DNA of 64,000 nucleotides from Pseudonocardia petroleophila. GTDB taxonomy: Bacteria > Actinomycetota > Actinomycetes > Mycobacteriales > Pseudonocardiaceae. Position 1 is the stretch's first letter. Each line of letters starts with the position of its first letter. The position numbers and the translations under genes are program-made. Below, piece by piece: positions 8,470 to 16,687 of this stretch. The notes under the pieces are model-generated. The model saw nothing but the letters and a program-made list of their open reading frames with translations. It did not search any database and was not told the DNA's origin. The stretch is from assembly GCF_014235185.1 (NCBI RefSeq), contig NZ_CP060131.1:627501-691500 (forward strand), read 5' to 3'.

Positions 8470-9372
8470 TCACCGAGAGCGGTAGCGGTCGCGCAGGCGC
8501 TGCGCCACCGGCCCGAACCGGTCGAGGTCGCCCCACCCCCACCGGACCACCCCAAGGTCCTCGGCCCGCAGGGCGTCCTCGCGCAGCTTCTCCTCGTACA
8601 GCACCTCCGCCGGGTCCTGACCGGGCCGCAGTTCCCGGCCGTACTTGACGCGGCCGTCGAACTCACCGACCGTGCGCAGCTCCGGCCAGCCGAAGTCGAC
8701 CCGGCCCACGAACCGTCCGGACACCGTCCGCACCTCCCACTGGAGCACCGGGGCCGGCAGCCCGGCCTGCGCGATGGCCACCCGGCTGCGCGATTCGCCC
8801 GGGCTCACGGCTCCGGCGTCGGCGAACGCCAGTGCCCGCCGCGCCGCAGGCATTCCCGGGAGGCGCGGTCTGCGCACCGACGCGAGGTCGAGCGCGCCGC
8901 GGCTGGTCAGGTGCCGGTGCAGTGCCTGGTCGGCTGCGACCACCGCCTGCTCGAACGGCACCGTCCGGCCCAGGTCGACCAGCGTCCGCTCCACCGAGGT
9001 CACCGCGATGCCTGCGACGGGTACCACCTCGTCGGTGTCGAGTGCGGCGCTGTGCACGTGCACCCGGCGTCCGCGACGGGCCCCGGAACTCCGCCGGTCC
9101 CTGGTGACGTGCACCCGGTCGAGCGGGGTCACCCACAGGGCCAGACCGTGCACGACCGCCGCGGAGGCGTGGCTGACCACCGCGTCGGTGGACAACTGCT
9201 CGCACGCGGCCCGCACCTGCAGCAGGTGACGGGCGGCGGCGTCGGGTGGCACACCACCGAACACGTAGGCGCCCGGTCGGACCGGGTCGAGCTGGCCGTC
9301 GCGCAGCAACCGGCGCAGCTCCCGCTCGGAGTACCCCTCGGCGAGCAGCCCGCCCCGCGTCCGCAGATCCAT
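8470..9372 (-). CDS. AbiEi-like wHTH protein with DUF559 (VSR-like) nuclease domain
   Basis: A 300-residue protein. The N-terminal 70 residues (LLAEGYSERELRRLLRDGQL then RPGAYVF) match the winged-helix start of type IV toxin-antitoxin AbiEi antitoxins. The middle carries HASAAVVHGL and VTSVERTLVDLGR, also typical. The C-terminus, RVDFGWPE then VGEFDGRVKYG and a KLREDALRAEDLGVVRW motif, is the VSR-like PD-(D/E)XK fold of DUF559. No AbiEii nucleotidyltransferase toxin is adjacent, so it is an orphan; such proteins are frequent in actinomycetes and unassigned. I start at the ATG at 9372. Two related palindromes flank it, suggesting a small acquired unit. Confidence 0.8.
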   Translation of the reverse strand: MDLRTRGGLLAEGYSERELRRLLRDGQLDPVRPGAYVFGGVPPDAAARHLLQVRAACEQLSTDAVVSHASAAVVHGLALWVTPLDRVHVTRDRRSSGARRGRRVHVHSAALDTDEVVPVAGIAVTSVERTLVDLGRTVPFEQAVVAADQALHRHLTSRGALDLASVRRPRLPGMPAARRALAFADAGAVSPGESRSRVAIAQAGLPAPVLQWEVRTVSGRFVGRVDFGWPELRTVGEFDGRVKYGRELRPGQDPAEVLYEEKLREDALRAEDLGVVRWGWGDLDRFGPVAQRLRDRYRSR

Positions 9373-9428
9373 CCGCCCAGCCTGACGCGGCGGCGGATCG
9401 TCGACCAGTCCCCTGTGGACAACTCCGA

Positions 9429-9496
9429 CCGTGCACACCCCGGTGTCGCCGTGCACACCTCAGGGCGTGTGCACGGCGACCGTCAGGTGTGCACGG
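9429..9496. repeat. 68-bp imperfect palindrome, right flank of the AbiEi/DUF559 gene
   Basis: The outer arms CCGTGCACACC (9429-9439) and GGTGTGCACGG (9486-9496) are exact reverse complements. The inner arms GTCGCCGTGCACA and TGTGCACGGCGAC are identical to those of the element at 8401-8462. A TGTGGACAA (9414-9422), the actinobacterial DnaA-box word in reverse, lies just outside. Confidence 0.75.
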
Positions 9497-9512
9497 CGTC
9501 CGTCCCTGTGGA

Positions 9513-10484
9513 CTAGAGGGCGGCCCAGGCCTCCAGCATGCTGCGGGCGATGCTCACCTTGCCGGGCATGAGGAAGGGGGCGTCGGTGCGGGCGCTCCAG
9601 TCCCCCGCCGCCAGCGCCTTGCGGACGTCGGCGCGGGTGGCCCAGAAGGCCTCCGCGATCTCTCCGTCGGCCGGGACCAGGGGCACCGACGGGTCGGCGA
9701 CGGCCTGGAAGCCGACCATCAGGCTCCGCGGGAACGGCCAGGACTGGCTGCCGAGGTAGCGGATGTCGGTGACGGTGGCGCCGACCTCCTCGTGGATCTC
9801 CCGCTCCACGCACGCCTCCAGCGACTCCCCCGCCTCGACGAACCCGGCGAGCACCGAGTAGCGCCCCTCGGGCCAGATGGGCTGGCGGGCGAGCAGCACC
9901 TGGTCGGCCCCGTCGTGCACCAGGCAGATGACCGCGGGGTCGGTGCGCGGGTACTCCTCGTGCCCGGCCGCCTCGCAGTGCCGGTGCCAGCCCGCGTTCG
10001 CCGGGTGCATCGGGGAGCCGTCGCGCGAGCAGAAGCCCGCGGCGTCGTGCCAGTTCAGCGCGGCGACGGCGGTGGTGAACAGGCCGGCGCCGAGCGCGTC
10101 GAGGACGGCGCCGGTCATCCGCAGGTCGGCCCACTCGCTCGGGTCGTCGCCCGCCACCAGGTCGGGCCGGCCGCGCACCCCCCAGTACGCGACGCCGTCG
10201 CGCTCGCCGAGCAGCACCGCCTCGGGGGGCGGTGCGTCGCCGGTGGTGGCGCGGGTCTTCAGGCGGGCGCCGCCGCCGACGTCCCAGCTCCCGGCGTCGC
10301 CGACGCGGAAGCCCGCGTCCGGCTCGGTGTCCCAGACGACCGGGGTGCGCCCGTCGGCGTCGACGACGACGAGCTGAGCCGTCGGCCACCCCGCCACCTG
10401 GCGGGCGGTGTCGGTGCGCAGCGGCTCGTCGCGGTCGACGGCGGAGCGGGACAGGACGGGCTCGGCGAGCAGGTCGAAGCTCAC
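9513..10484 (-). CDS. nudC: NADH pyrophosphatase NudC (Nudix)
   Basis: A 323-residue NudC-type Nudix hydrolase that cleaves NADH and can remove NAD caps from RNA. The Nudix box GFVEAGESLEACVEREIHEEVG lies near residues 230-250, split here as GFVEAGESLEACVE and REIHEEVG. It is followed by the SQSWPFPRSLMVGF motif that defines the NADH-specific subfamily. The zinc-ribbon region upstream (FCSRDGSP and HCEAAGHEEYPRTDP) shows only two of the four usual cysteines. It starts at a GTG overlapping the upstream M16 stop (GTGA) and is the last gene of a long leftward operon. It corresponds to Rv3199c. Confidence 0.92.
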   Translation of the reverse strand: MSFDLLAEPVLSRSAVDRDEPLRTDTARQVAGWPTAQLVVVDADGRTPVVWDTEPDAGFRVGDAGSWDVGGGARLKTRATTGDAPPPEAVLLGERDGVAYWGVRGRPDLVAGDDPSEWADLRMTGAVLDALGAGLFTTAVAALNWHDAAGFCSRDGSPMHPANAGWHRHCEAAGHEEYPRTDPAVICLVHDGADQVLLARQPIWPEGRYSVLAGFVEAGESLEACVEREIHEEVGATVTDIRYLGSQSWPFPRSLMVGFQAVADPSVPLVPADGEIAEAFWATRADVRKALAAGDWSARTDAPFLMPGKVSIARSMLEAWAAL

Positions 10485-11851
10485 GCGATCCCGCCCAGCG
10501 CCCGCACGCCCCGGCCGATGACGTCGGCGTCGCCGACGACCACGCCCGAGAACCCGGACGGCGCGAAGAACCGCAGCGCCGCCTCCGCCACCTCGTCGGG
10601 GGTGACGGCGTGCAGCCGCGCGGGATGGGCGCGCAGCCAGTCGAGGTCGAGCCCGACGGCGGCGAGCCCGGCGATCGTGGACGCCAGCCCGCCCTGGTTG
10701 TCGAGCGAGATCAGCAGGGATCCGACGGCGTAGCTGCGGGCCGCGTCGATCTCGGCGGCCGTGGGCGGCACCGCGGACAGGCGCCCCAGCTCGTAGCGGG
10801 TCTCCAGCAGGGCCGCGGCGGTGACGTCGCTGGCCACGTCGGTGTCGACGCCCAGCACCGCGCCCCCGGGGATGAACTCGGCCCCGGAGTGCGCGCCGTA
10901 GGTGTAGCCCTTGTCCTCGCGGATGTTCTCCATCCAGCGCGAGGAGAAGTAGCCGCCGAACACGAGGTTGGCGAGCTGCAACGCGGCGTAGGCCGGGTCC
11001 TCGCGGGGCACGGCGGGACCGGACAGGCGCAGCTGCGACTGGACGGACCCGGGCCGGTGCACCAGCACCAGGTCGCCCGCCGTCGGGTAGGGCGGGGCGG
11101 CCAGTTCCAGCGCGGTGCGCTCCGAGGTCCAGGACCCCAGCGCCCGCTCGACGGCGGCGGTCGCGGCGGCCGGGTCGACGTCGCCGACGAGGGTGAGCGT
11201 GGAGCCGCGCGGCACCAGCGACGCGGCGTGCGTGGCCCGGACCTGCGCCGCCGTGACCGCGGTGACGGCCTCGGCCGTCGGCATCTCCGCGGTGATCGGG
11301 TGGTCGCCGAAGCGGACGCGCTGCAGCGCCTCGCGGGCGATCGTGCGCGGCTGCGCGCGGGCCACCGCGATGCGCTCGACGAGCCGCTCGCGCTCGCGGG
11401 CGACCTCGTGGTCGGGGTGGGTGGCGCCGGTCAGGAGGTCGGCGAGGACGTCGAGGACGACCGGCAGGCCGTCGGCCAGACCGGAGCCGTGGACGAGCAA
11501 CCGCTCCGGGTCGACGCTCGCGCCGAGCTCGGCCCCGACGGCGGCGAGGTCGTCGTCGACGGCGACGCGGTCGCGGGTGGCGGTGCCGGTGAGCAGCGTC
11601 TCCGACAGCAGCTCGGCGATGGCCGGGTGCCCGTGGCCGGGGTCGGGGTCGGCGAACGGGACGCGCAGGCGCAGCTCGACCATCGGGACGCTGGCGCGGC
11701 GCGCCACGAGCACCCGCAGCCCGGTGGACAGGGTGGTGTCGGTGACGTCGGGCAGCGGCACCTCGCGGGTGACGCCGAGGTCCGGCAGCGGGCGCGGCCC
11801 CGTGGGGGTGCGCCCGATCTGCTCGGCGGAGCGGTGGGTGGCCGTCGTCAT
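10481..11851 (-). CDS. M16-family peptidase-like protein, inactive-type subunit
   Basis: A 456-residue M16 (pitrilysin/MPP) family protein. It lacks the HXXEH zinc motif in its N-terminal domain (HPAIAELLSETLL stands where HXXEH would be). It retains the C-terminal substrate-binding signature FFSRWMENIREDKGYTYG-like, seen here as YFSSRWMENIREDKGYTYG. This is the pattern of the non-catalytic partner in heterodimeric bacterial M16B peptidases. Its ATG overlaps the stop of the catalytic subunit gene by ATGA, so equal amounts of the two subunits are expected. The substrate is not known. Confidence 0.88.
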   Translation of the reverse strand: MTTATHRSAEQIGRTPTGPRPLPDLGVTREVPLPDVTDTTLSTGLRVLVARRASVPMVELRLRVPFADPDPGHGHPAIAELLSETLLTGTATRDRVAVDDDLAAVGAELGASVDPERLLVHGSGLADGLPVVLDVLADLLTGATHPDHEVARERERLVERIAVARAQPRTIAREALQRVRFGDHPITAEMPTAEAVTAVTAAQVRATHAASLVPRGSTLTLVGDVDPAAATAAVERALGSWTSERTALELAAPPYPTAGDLVLVHRPGSVQSQLRLSGPAVPREDPAYAALQLANLVFGGYFSSRWMENIREDKGYTYGAHSGAEFIPGGAVLGVDTDVASDVTAAALLETRYELGRLSAVPPTAAEIDAARSYAVGSLLISLDNQGGLASTIAGLAAVGLDLDWLRAHPARLHAVTPDEVAEAALRFFAPSGFSGVVVGDADVIGRGVRALGGIA

Positions 11852-13122
11852 GCGTCTTCTCCCTTGGCCGGCTCCACCAGCAGCACACCGCGGCCCGCGC
11901 CGCGCAGCGTCGCCGCGGCGGCGCTCACGGCGGCGGGGGTGACGGCGGCGAGGCGGCCGGGCAGCTCGTCGGTGATCTCGGCGCGGCCGTAGAGCAGCTC
12001 GCGCGCCCCCAGGCCGAGCATGCGGTACATGACGCGGTCGTTCTCCTGGTGCGCCCCGGCCGACCAGCGGGCGACCTGGCGGGCCAGCTCGTCGGCGCTG
12101 GGGCCCTGGGCGGCCAGCTTCTCCAGCTCCTCGTCGACGGCTCCGATGACGCGGTCCGGGTCGACGGCGGCCGGGTGCACGGCGGTGATCGTGAACGTGT
12201 CGGGGTCGCGGGCGTCGAGCGAGCCCATCAGCCCCGCGGCGGCGGAGATGTCGGTGACGAGCCCGTCGGCGTGCACGAGCCTGCGCTGCAGGCGGGCGGC
12301 CTCGCCGTCGCCGAGCACGGACGCGAGCAGCATGTGGGCGAGGTAGCCGTCGAGGTCGGCGGCCGGGTCGGGCAGCCGGAACCCCATCGCGAGCGCGGGC
12401 AGCGGGGCGTGCGCGTCGGGGACGGCCTGGCGGCGCTCGGCCCCCGGCGCGGGTTCGGCGAACGACGGCCGGACCGGCGTCGGCCGGGCCGGGATGTCGC
12501 CGAAGTGCTTCTCGACGAGCGCGAGCGTCTCGTCGACGTCGATGAACCCGGCCACGGTGACCTGCGCGTTGCCCGGCGCGTAGTAGGTGTCGAAGAAGGC
12601 CGCGGCGTCGTCGAGGGAGGCCTGCTCCAGCTCGGAGAAGTCGCCGTAGCCGTTGTGCGCGTTGGGGAACGTGTCGTAGAGGACCGGCGGCAGCAGGATC
12701 CAGGGGAACCCGCCGTAGGGCCGGTTGAGCACGTTGAGGCGGATCTCCTCCTTCACCACGTCGATCTGGTTGGCCAGGTTCTCCTGCGACAGCGTGGGCG
12801 CGCGCAGGCGGTCGGCCTCCAGGAACAGCGCCCGCTCCAGCGCCGCGGCGGGCAGCACCTCGAAGTAGTCGGTGTAGTCCTGGTGCGTCGAGCCGTTGAA
12901 CACCCCGCCGGAGCCCTGGACGTGCCGGAAGTGCGCCAGCTTCTCCAGGCTCTCGCTGCCCTGGAACATCAGGTGCTCGAACAGGTGCGCGAACCCCGTC
13001 CGCCCCTCGGGCTCGGACCGGAACCCGACGTCGACGTGCACCGCGACGCCGACGACGGGAGTGGCGGGATCGGGGACCAGCAGGACCCGGAGCCCGTTGG
13101 CGAGCGTGGTTCTGTGCAGCAC
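11848..13122 (-). CDS. M16-family zinc peptidase, catalytic subunit
   Basis: A 424-residue M16 peptidase with the inverted zinc motif HLFEH near residue 46, inside the family context GFAHLFEHLMFQGSE. The distal glutamate region follows (VVKEEIRLNV near 125). It is the catalytic partner of the next gene, with which it overlaps by 4 bases. It starts at a GTG at 13122, ten bases after the GATase stop. As in related actinobacteria the pair probably forms one heterodimeric peptidase. No signal peptide is seen, so it is cytoplasmic. Confidence 0.9.
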   Translation of the reverse strand: MLHRTTLANGLRVLLVPDPATPVVGVAVHVDVGFRSEPEGRTGFAHLFEHLMFQGSESLEKLAHFRHVQGSGGVFNGSTHQDYTDYFEVLPAAALERALFLEADRLRAPTLSQENLANQIDVVKEEIRLNVLNRPYGGFPWILLPPVLYDTFPNAHNGYGDFSELEQASLDDAAAFFDTYYAPGNAQVTVAGFIDVDETLALVEKHFGDIPARPTPVRPSFAEPAPGAERRQAVPDAHAPLPALAMGFRLPDPAADLDGYLAHMLLASVLGDGEAARLQRRLVHADGLVTDISAAAGLMGSLDARDPDTFTITAVHPAAVDPDRVIGAVDEELEKLAAQGPSADELARQVARWSAGAHQENDRVMYRMLGLGARELLYGRAEITDELPGRLAAVTPAAVSAAAATLRGAGRGVLLVEPAKGEDA

Positions 13123-13132
13123 GCCGCCGAAT

Positions 13133-13858
13133 CTAGTCCGCCGTCCGGCCGACGGCTCGGCGCGCGTGCGGGAGCCGGGCGCAGAAGCGCGCGACGAGGT
13201 CCCGGCACGCGGCCGCGCTCGCCGCCGCCCGCCCGTCGAGCTCCGCGACGAGCCCGTCGAGGTCGAACTCGGCCTCGACGGCGGCGCGTCCCCGCTCGCC
13301 CCACGACTCGATCCACTGGGCCAGGACGTCCGGGGTGATCTCCGGGTGGAACTGCACCCCCAGGTGCGCGCCGTGGGTGAAGGCCTGCACGCACACCTCG
13401 TTGCGGGCGATCTCCACGGCGCCGGGCGGCAGGGTGAAGGCGTCGTCGTGGAACTCGATCCAGGTGCCCGGCGGCAGGAGGTCGGGGTCGGCCGAGCCCA
13501 GAGCGACGAACCCGCGCTCCGACCGCACCGCCCGGCCGACGGTGCCGCCCAGCGCCCGGGCCAGCAGCTGCCCGCCGAAGCAGATCCCCAGCACCGGGAC
13601 CCCGGCGTCGAGGACCCGGTGCAGGTAGGAGAGCTCGCGGGCCAGCCACGGCAGCGCGTCGTCGGCGACGGACTCCGCCGACCCCATGACGACGAGCAGG
13701 TCGAGCCCCTCCGGCGCGGGCACGGACGCGCCGTCGCCGACGAGCGAGCCGATCGTCACCGCGAAGCCCTGCTCGGCCAGCGCGGGGACGATCGTGCCCG
13801 CGTTCCGCACCCCGTCGCCGGGCGCCGTGGTGTGGACGAGGACGAACGCGCGGCTCAT
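13133..13858 (-). CDS. Class I glutamine amidotransferase-like protein
   Basis: A 241-residue type 1 glutamine amidotransferase domain standing alone. The nucleophile motif GICFGGQLLARALGG lies near residue 95, with the catalytic His-Glu pair in GVQFHPEI near residue 175. Such stand-alone GATases (GMP synthase-like) can hydrolyse gamma-glutamyl compounds; the acceptor is unknown. The ATG at 13858 overlaps the proA stop (ATGA), which suggests an origin in the same glutamate-linked transcription unit. Confidence 0.87.
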   Translation of the reverse strand: MSRAFVLVHTTAPGDGVRNAGTIVPALAEQGFAVTIGSLVGDGASVPAPEGLDLLVVMGSAESVADDALPWLARELSYLHRVLDAGVPVLGICFGGQLLARALGGTVGRAVRSERGFVALGSADPDLLPPGTWIEFHDDAFTLPPGAVEIARNEVCVQAFTHGAHLGVQFHPEITPDVLAQWIESWGERGRAAVEAEFDLDGLVAELDGRAAASAAACRDLVARFCARLPHARRAVGRTAD

Positions 13859-15144
13859 CCCTCGGGCGCGACGGCCGGGAGCACCACGAACTGGCGCAGG
13901 CTCAGGTCGACGTAGGTGACCGGGCCGCGGGGCCCGGGGGTGTGGTCGACGTTGATGCCGGTCTCGGGCAGGCCGAGGAGCTTGTAGCCGTCGAGCAGGC
14001 GGGTGGTGGTGTTCCAGAAGACGCCGGTGCCGGTGTAGGCGTCGATGAACTCCGTGGCCGCGTCGGCGTCGGTGGCGCAGACGCACGCGGCGAGACCGGA
14101 CGTCTCGCGGGCGGCGGTGAGCGCGGCGTCGACCGGGCCGTCGACGGTCGCCACCGTCACGTGCGCCTCGGCACCGGAGTCGAGCGCCCACTCGTGGCCG
14201 AGCGGGTGGTCGTGCGGGGCCAGGCTCGGGGTGATGTCGCGGTCGGCGAGCGCCTCCTCCGCGACCGGCCAGAGGCGGTCGTAGGCGTCGGCGTCGATGA
14301 GCAGCAGGTTGAGGCGGTTGCACACGCCGAGGCGGTCGGTCGACTCGGTGACCAGGCGCTCCACGTCGTCCTCGTCGGCGGAGCCGTGCAGGTAGAGCAC
14401 CCCGCCGCCGTCGGCGTGGGCCAGGATCCGGGTGCCCGCGGCCGCCCCGAGAGCCGACAGGCGGCGGGTGACCTCGCCGCTGCCCCGCACCACGACCAGC
14501 GGCACGAGGCCGGGCAGCCCGACGAGCGCGTCGGCGCCCGCGTGCCCGGGCAGCGGCACGAGCTGCACGGCGGCGGCGGGCACCCCGTGCCGCTCCAGCG
14601 CCGGGGCGAGGACCAGCTCGACCAGGGCCGTCGCCGACCCCAGCGCGGCCGCCCCGGTGCGCAGGACGGCGGCGCTGCGGGCCTTGAGCACCTGCGAGGC
14701 GACGTCGACGGTCACGTTGGGGCGTGCCTCGAACACCGCCCCGATGACGCCGACGGGCACGCGCCGCTCGAACACCCGCTCCCCGGTGGGCAGCGTGCGG
14801 ACCTCGCGCTGCAGCGGGGGCTCGGGGGTGTCGGCGAGGACCTCGAGCTGGGTGGCCATCTCGGCGATCCGCTCGGGCGTCAGGCGCAGGCGGTCGAGCA
14901 GGCCCGGCGCCATGCCGTTCTGCTCGGCCGCGGTGACGTCGGTGTGGTTGGCCTCCAGCAGCTGCGCGGACCGCTCCCGCAGCAGCGTCGCGGCGGTGCG
15001 CAGCGCGGCGTCGACGGCGGCCCCGCCCGCGGCCCGGACCCCCGGTGCGGCGGCCGCGGCGCGGACGGCGGCCGCGCGGACGGCCCCGTGCTCGGGGGAC
15101 TCGGCCTCGGGGGTCTCTGCGGACGTGTCGACGCTGGTGCTCAC
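13855..15144 (-). CDS. proA: Gamma-glutamyl phosphate reductase ProA
   Basis: A 429-residue aldehyde-dehydrogenase-fold enzyme that reduces gamma-glutamyl phosphate to glutamate semialdehyde in proline synthesis. It shows GVIGAVFEARPNVTVDVAS near residue 135, the catalytic cysteine in RLGVCNRLNLLL near 275 and the C-terminal GPVTYVDLSLRQ. The partner kinase gene proB is not in this window. I start at the GTG at 15144; an in-frame TTG six bases upstream is possible. It is 55 bases after the sortase gene and probably in one operon with the genes down to nudC. Confidence 0.93.
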   Translation of the reverse strand: MSTSVDTSAETPEAESPEHGAVRAAAVRAAAAAPGVRAAGGAAVDAALRTAATLLRERSAQLLEANHTDVTAAEQNGMAPGLLDRLRLTPERIAEMATQLEVLADTPEPPLQREVRTLPTGERVFERRVPVGVIGAVFEARPNVTVDVASQVLKARSAAVLRTGAAALGSATALVELVLAPALERHGVPAAAVQLVPLPGHAGADALVGLPGLVPLVVVRGSGEVTRRLSALGAAAGTRILAHADGGGVLYLHGSADEDDVERLVTESTDRLGVCNRLNLLLIDADAYDRLWPVAEEALADRDITPSLAPHDHPLGHEWALDSGAEAHVTVATVDGPVDAALTAARETSGLAACVCATDADAATEFIDAYTGTGVFWNTTTRLLDGYKLLGLPETGINVDHTPGPRGPVTYVDLSLRQFVVLPAVAPEG

Positions 15145-15199
15145 GCGCAACAGGTTGCCACGGTCGCGGGCGGGGCCGCGCCGGGGTTTGCGACGGCGG

Positions 15200-15856
15200 T
15201 CAGGCCGGGGTCGCGTGCACCACGACGTTGTCCTCGTAGTGGCCCGTCGCCGGGTCGAAGGCGCCGCCGCAGGTGATCAGGACCAGGCCGGGCGGGCCGG
15301 CGCCGTCGAACAGGTCGAGCGGGAGGTCGGCCTTGCGGTACTCGCGCCGGGCGGTCACGGCGTAGCGCAGCTCGCGGCCGTCCGCCCCGCGGACGACGAC
15401 CTCCTCCCCCGGCTCGACCTCGCGCAGCACCGCGAGCGCGCCGAGTCCGTCGGCGGCGGTGTCGACGTGCCCGGCCAGCACCGCCGAGCCGGACGCGCCG
15501 CCCACCAGCGGGCCGGGGGCCCACCAGCCGACCGTCGACGGCGGGTCGGGGATCACCAGCGCGCCGCCCGGGGCGGTGCCGACCGGGACGACGGGGGCGA
15601 GCACGCCGCGGCCCGGCAGGGCCAGCTCGACGGGCACGGCGCCGACCACGACCGGCGCGGCCGACGGTCCGGCGCCGGCCGGGACCGCGGCCCCGGAGCC
15701 GGTCGTCGGCACCGTCCCGAAGTCGGGCGCACCGGGCCCGGACAGCAGCAGCGCTCCCCCGGCCACCAGGCACGCCAGACCGGCGCCGGTGACCACCCGC
15801 AGGGGCCACCGGCGCGCGGAGGGGCCGGGCGTCAGGAGACCTGACGGCGGCGCCAC
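15200..15856 (-). CDS. Class E/F-type sortase
   Basis: A sortase of about 218 residues with one N-terminal membrane anchor (VVTGAGLACLVAGGALLLSG) and a Pro/Ala linker. The catalytic domain carries the His motif in AVLAGHVDTA, the Cys in LVLITCGGAFDP and an Arg-containing final strand region. It probably anchors secreted proteins to the cell surface, but no LPXTG substrate was seen in the window. The start is uncertain: the GTG at 15856 overlaps the lipoprotein gene by 25 bases, and a CTG at 15835 overlapping its stop is an alternative. Confidence 0.8.
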   Translation of the reverse strand: MAPPSGLLTPGPSARRWPLRVVTGAGLACLVAGGALLLSGPGAPDFGTVPTTGSGAAVPAGAGPSAAPVVVGAVPVELALPGRGVLAPVVPVGTAPGGALVIPDPPSTVGWWAPGPLVGGASGSAVLAGHVDTAADGLGALAVLREVEPGEEVVVRGADGRELRYAVTARREYRKADLPLDLFDGAGPPGLVLITCGGAFDPATGHYEDNVVVHATPA

Positions 15857-16536
15857 GCGGCGCCGCCGACCAGGGCGACCCCGCCGCCGAGCAGGGCGAT
15901 CGCGAGCAGCGGGGCGTCCGGCCCGGCCTGGCCGCCGTTGCCCGCGTCGACGGCGGTGGGCGCGTCGGCCCCGGCCGCGGTGGAGGCGTCGGACAGGCTC
16001 GCGGCGAGCGCGTCGAGGCGGTCGAGGGCCTCCTGGGCGGCGGCCTTCGCCTCGGGCGAGGCGTCCGGGGAGGCCAGGACGGCCTCGGCCGCGCTGCGGG
16101 CCTGCGCGAGCGCCTGCCCGGCGGCACTGAGCCACGCCTGGTCGAAGGGCTCACCGGTGCGGGCGCCGAGGTCGGCGAGCTGGGCCTGCTGCTCGGGGGT
16201 CAGCGCGTCGGTGACCGCGACGCCCTGCTCCTGCGCGAGCGTGCGGAGCTGCGCGGTCAGGGACTCGGCGTCGGAGGAGAGCTGCCCGCCGAGGTCGCGG
16301 ACCCGGTCGCCCGCGCCCTGGTCCTGGCCCAGGCCGCCCAGTGCGGCGAGCCCGGTCGCGGCGGTGAGGGCGCCGCCGAGTGCGGCCGTCCCGGCCGCGT
16401 CGGCGTCGGCGGGCGCGGAGGCGGGTGCCCCCTCGGCCGGCGGCGCGGCCGGGTCGGCGGGCGCGGGCGACGAGCAGGCGCTGACGGTCACGAGGGCGAA
16501 CGCGGCGAGCGTCGCCGCCGTCGAACGGATCTTCAC
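15832..16536 (-). CDS. DUF4142-type secreted lipoprotein with C-terminal membrane segment
   Basis: A 234-residue lipoprotein. The signal ends in the lipobox VSAC (Cys near residue 21), followed by an Ala/Pro/Asp-rich linker. A ferritin-like helical DUF4142 domain follows (LTPEQQAQLADLGARTGEPFDQAWLSAA, read as two halves around residue 125). The protein closes with a Gly/Asp spacer and a terminal hydrophobic segment plus RRR. This tail resembles a sortase sorting signal but lacks LPXTG. The GTG at 16536 has GGAGG upstream. It overlaps the sortase gene, so the two are co-expressed and may interact. Confidence 0.75.
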   Translation of the reverse strand: MKIRSTAATLAAFALVTVSACSSPAPADPAAPPAEGAPASAPADADAAGTAALGGALTAATGLAALGGLGQDQGAGDRVRDLGGQLSSDAESLTAQLRTLAQEQGVAVTDALTPEQQAQLADLGARTGEPFDQAWLSAAGQALAQARSAAEAVLASPDASPEAKAAAQEALDRLDALAASLSDASTAAGADAPTAVDAGNGGQAGPDAPLLAIALLGGGVALVGGAAWRRRQVS

Positions 16537-16571
16537 GGATACCTCCGGGGAGCGGTGGGGAGTGCCCCGGA

Positions 16572-16617
16572 GGTTGGCCCGCCCGCCCGTCCCCCGCAGC
16601 GCCGGAGCGGGCCAACC
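16572..16617. repeat. Inverted repeat upstream of the DUF4142 lipoprotein gene
   Basis: Exact 11-bp arms GGTTGGCCCGC (16572-16582) and GCGGGCCAACC (16607-16617) separated by 24 bases, lying 36-81 bases upstream of the lipoprotein start. This could be a 5' leader hairpin or a paired regulator site. No further evidence is available. Confidence 0.5.
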
Positions 16618-16650
16618 CCTCGATCGGGTGAGATCCGGCCGCCGCCCGCG

Positions 16651-16681
16651 TTGACCTCGACCCGGGTCCAGGGAGCACGAT
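16651..16681 (+). promoter_or_regulatory. MerR-type promoter/operator of the MFS gene
   Basis: A perfect TTGACC -35 (16651-16656) is followed by an 18-base dyad, CCTCGACCC/GGGTCCAGG (16655-16672), filling a long 19-base spacer before a weak -10 (CACGAT, 16676-16681). Overlong spacers with a centred dyad are the hallmark of promoters controlled by MerR-family regulators. No MerR gene is in the window, so the regulator would act from elsewhere. Confidence 0.55.
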
Positions 16682-16687
16682 CGCCCC

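Noticed and set aside
8401..9496. Insertion sequence
   Set aside because: No transposase or target duplication was found; the palindromes are not terminal inverted repeats of a known type.
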